From Lichenibacterium ramalinae (GTDB taxonomy: Bacteria > Pseudomonadota > Alphaproteobacteria > Rhizobiales > Beijerinckiaceae): a stretch of 64,000 bases of DNA. Under the pieces are notes generated by a model. It did no database searches. It was given only the letters and a program-made list of their open reading frames with translations, and was not told where the DNA came from. Of this stretch, positions 63,271 to 64,000 are shown piece after piece. Positions within the stretch are counted from its first letter, which is position 1, and each line of letters begins with the position of its first letter. The stretch covers positions 62,001-126,000 of the forward strand of contig NZ_QYBC01000001.1 in the NCBI RefSeq assembly GCF_004137085.1. The letters are read 5' to 3'. The position numbers were made by a program, and so were the translations under genes.

Positions 63271-64000
63271 TCAGGAGGCCTTGAGGCGGGCGAGCCGGGA
63301 CACCAGCGGATCGAACAGGGTCCGCTTGCCGCGGCGCGGCTCGCTGCGCCCCATGACGGTCCGGGCGATCTCGTTGAAGGTTTCGGCGACGCGGCCGCCG
63401 GGCTCGACCTCCCCGAGCATCTGGCCGTTGTTCGACGCCGTGCCGAACAGCTTGGCGTCGAAGGGCAGCGTGGCGCTCGGCTGCAGGTCCAGGGATTTTG
63501 CGAAATCCGAGGCGGCGATCTCGGGCCGCTTGGGCACGCCGATGCCGTTCAGCACTAGCTTGGGGACGGCGTCGTTCGGCCGCCCGTTCTTCAGGACGTC
63601 GATGAGGTTCTTGGCGTTGCGCAGGTTGGCGAGGTCCGGCGCCGCCACCACGATGACCTCGTCGGCCCCGATCAGGGCCCGCCGGCTCCAGGCCGTCCAG
63701 CCGTGCGGCACGTCCAGCACCACGACCGGCACGGTCGCCCGCAGGATGTCGAAGAGGCCGTCGAAGGCCGTCTCGGTGAAGTCGTAGGGCCGCTCCAGCA
63801 GGGCCGGGGCGGCCAGGATGGAGAGACGGTCCGTGCACTTGGACAGGAGCCGGTCCACCAGGTTGGCGTCCAGCCGGTCCGGGGCGAAAACCGCCTCGGC
63901 GATGCCCTGGGGCGGGTCCTGGTTGAAGTCGAGTCCGGCCGTCCCGTAGGGCAGGTCGAGGTCGACGATGGTGGTGGCGACGTCGAAGAGGCGCGAGATC
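63271..64000 (-). CDS. cpaE: CpaE/TadZ-type pilus assembly ATPase, 5' end outside window
   Basis: The last 242 codons are visible; the start lies beyond the right edge. CpaE-type features are LFDVATTIVDLDLPYGTAGL, DFNQDPPQGIAEAVFAPDRL, ILAAPALLERPYDF and VPVVVLDVPHGWTAWSRRAL, then VIVVAAPDLANLRNAKNLID. It is a MinD/ParA-like protein that positions type IVc (Flp/Tad) pilus machinery at the cell pole. The other cpa/tad genes should follow upstream, outside the window. It is oriented towards the small secreted protein gene. Confidence 0.9.
   Translation of the reverse strand, partial: ISRLFDVATTIVDLDLPYGTAGLDFNQDPPQGIAEAVFAPDRLDANLVDRLLSKCTDRLSILAAPALLERPYDFTETAFDGLFDILRATVPVVVLDVPHGWTAWSRRALIGADEVIVVAAPDLANLRNAKNLIDVLKNGRPNDAVPKLVLNGIGVPKRPEIAASDFAKSLDLQPSATLPFDAKLFGTASNNGQMLGEVEPGGRVAETFNEIARTVMGRSEPRRGKRTLFDPLVSRLARLKAS

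Overview
The window is a chromosomal segment of a very GC-rich alphaproteobacterium, most likely of the order Hyphomicrobiales (Rhizobiales). The supporting evidence is the gene content: a TIGR02302/DUF4175 protein, HpnH next to IspH, two Omp31-type barrels, an ATP12 chaperone, atpHAGDC without the F0 genes, hslVU, a Suv3-type helicase, a CpaE-type ATPase, and CtrA-type TTAA-N7-TTAAC boxes. The genus cannot be fixed from sequence alone. No rRNA, tRNA, CRISPR array, insertion sequence or prophage was recognised. Most of it looks like ordinary core genome with small accessory islands.

Layout. 1-6.2 kb, minus strand: a DUF4432 epimerase-like gene (cut by the window edge), a cupin, gloB, the large DUF4175 protein, a Ser/Thr-rich protein and a small membrane protein. 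6.3-9.3 kb: a GST-like gene, then ispH-hpnH (isoprenoid and hopanoid synthesis). 9.5-12.7 kb, plus strand: two Omp31-like barrels, each with a CtrA-type box, and a secreted repeat protein. 12.8-17.7 kb: an MHS transporter divergent from a three-domain MFS/acyltransferase/acyl-ACP-synthetase fusion. 18.0-20.4 kb: a tiny His/Met/Arg repeat peptide, a candidate sRNA, a DUF1684 protein, an Rrf2 regulator and a doubtful small ORF. 20.4-24.2 kb: an EmrAB-type efflux pump divergent from a TetR regulator, with two palindromic operators between them.

24.3-31.4 kb: an LLM oxidoreductase, an MHYT-GGDEF-EAL protein, ilvD, a BrnT toxin with a small antitoxin, and a methyltransferase. 31.5-39.3 kb: hslVU, a DUF3108 protein, a Suv3-type helicase with a long disordered tail, an S4 RNA-binding protein and 7Fe ferredoxin. 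39.4-50.7 kb: ATP12 chaperone, an RluA-type pseudouridine synthase, a TPR lipoprotein-like protein, acuI, a Sua5-type tRNA-modification enzyme, and the F1 operon atpHAGDC. 50.9-60.0 kb: a BioF2-like acetyltransferase, psuG, a minus-strand run of Trm112-like, Lon-N-like, CnoX-like, DUF2332 and galE genes, then galU and a CobW GTPase. 60.0-64.0 kb: infC with an AUU start, two convergent single-domain response regulators, a heme-monooxygenase-like protein, a small secreted protein and the 3' part of cpaE.

The most interesting items are the secreted peptide built from 13-residue MHRMMRHERMRH(E/R) repeats, the paired CtrA-type boxes at the two porin-like genes, the orphan TetR-type double operator at 6.2 kb, the AUU start of infC, a 3'-UTR sRNA candidate with an anti-Shine-Dalgarno CCUCC stretch, and several short tandem duplications in or at the edges of genes. 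I found no convincing multi-gene system that is wholly new.
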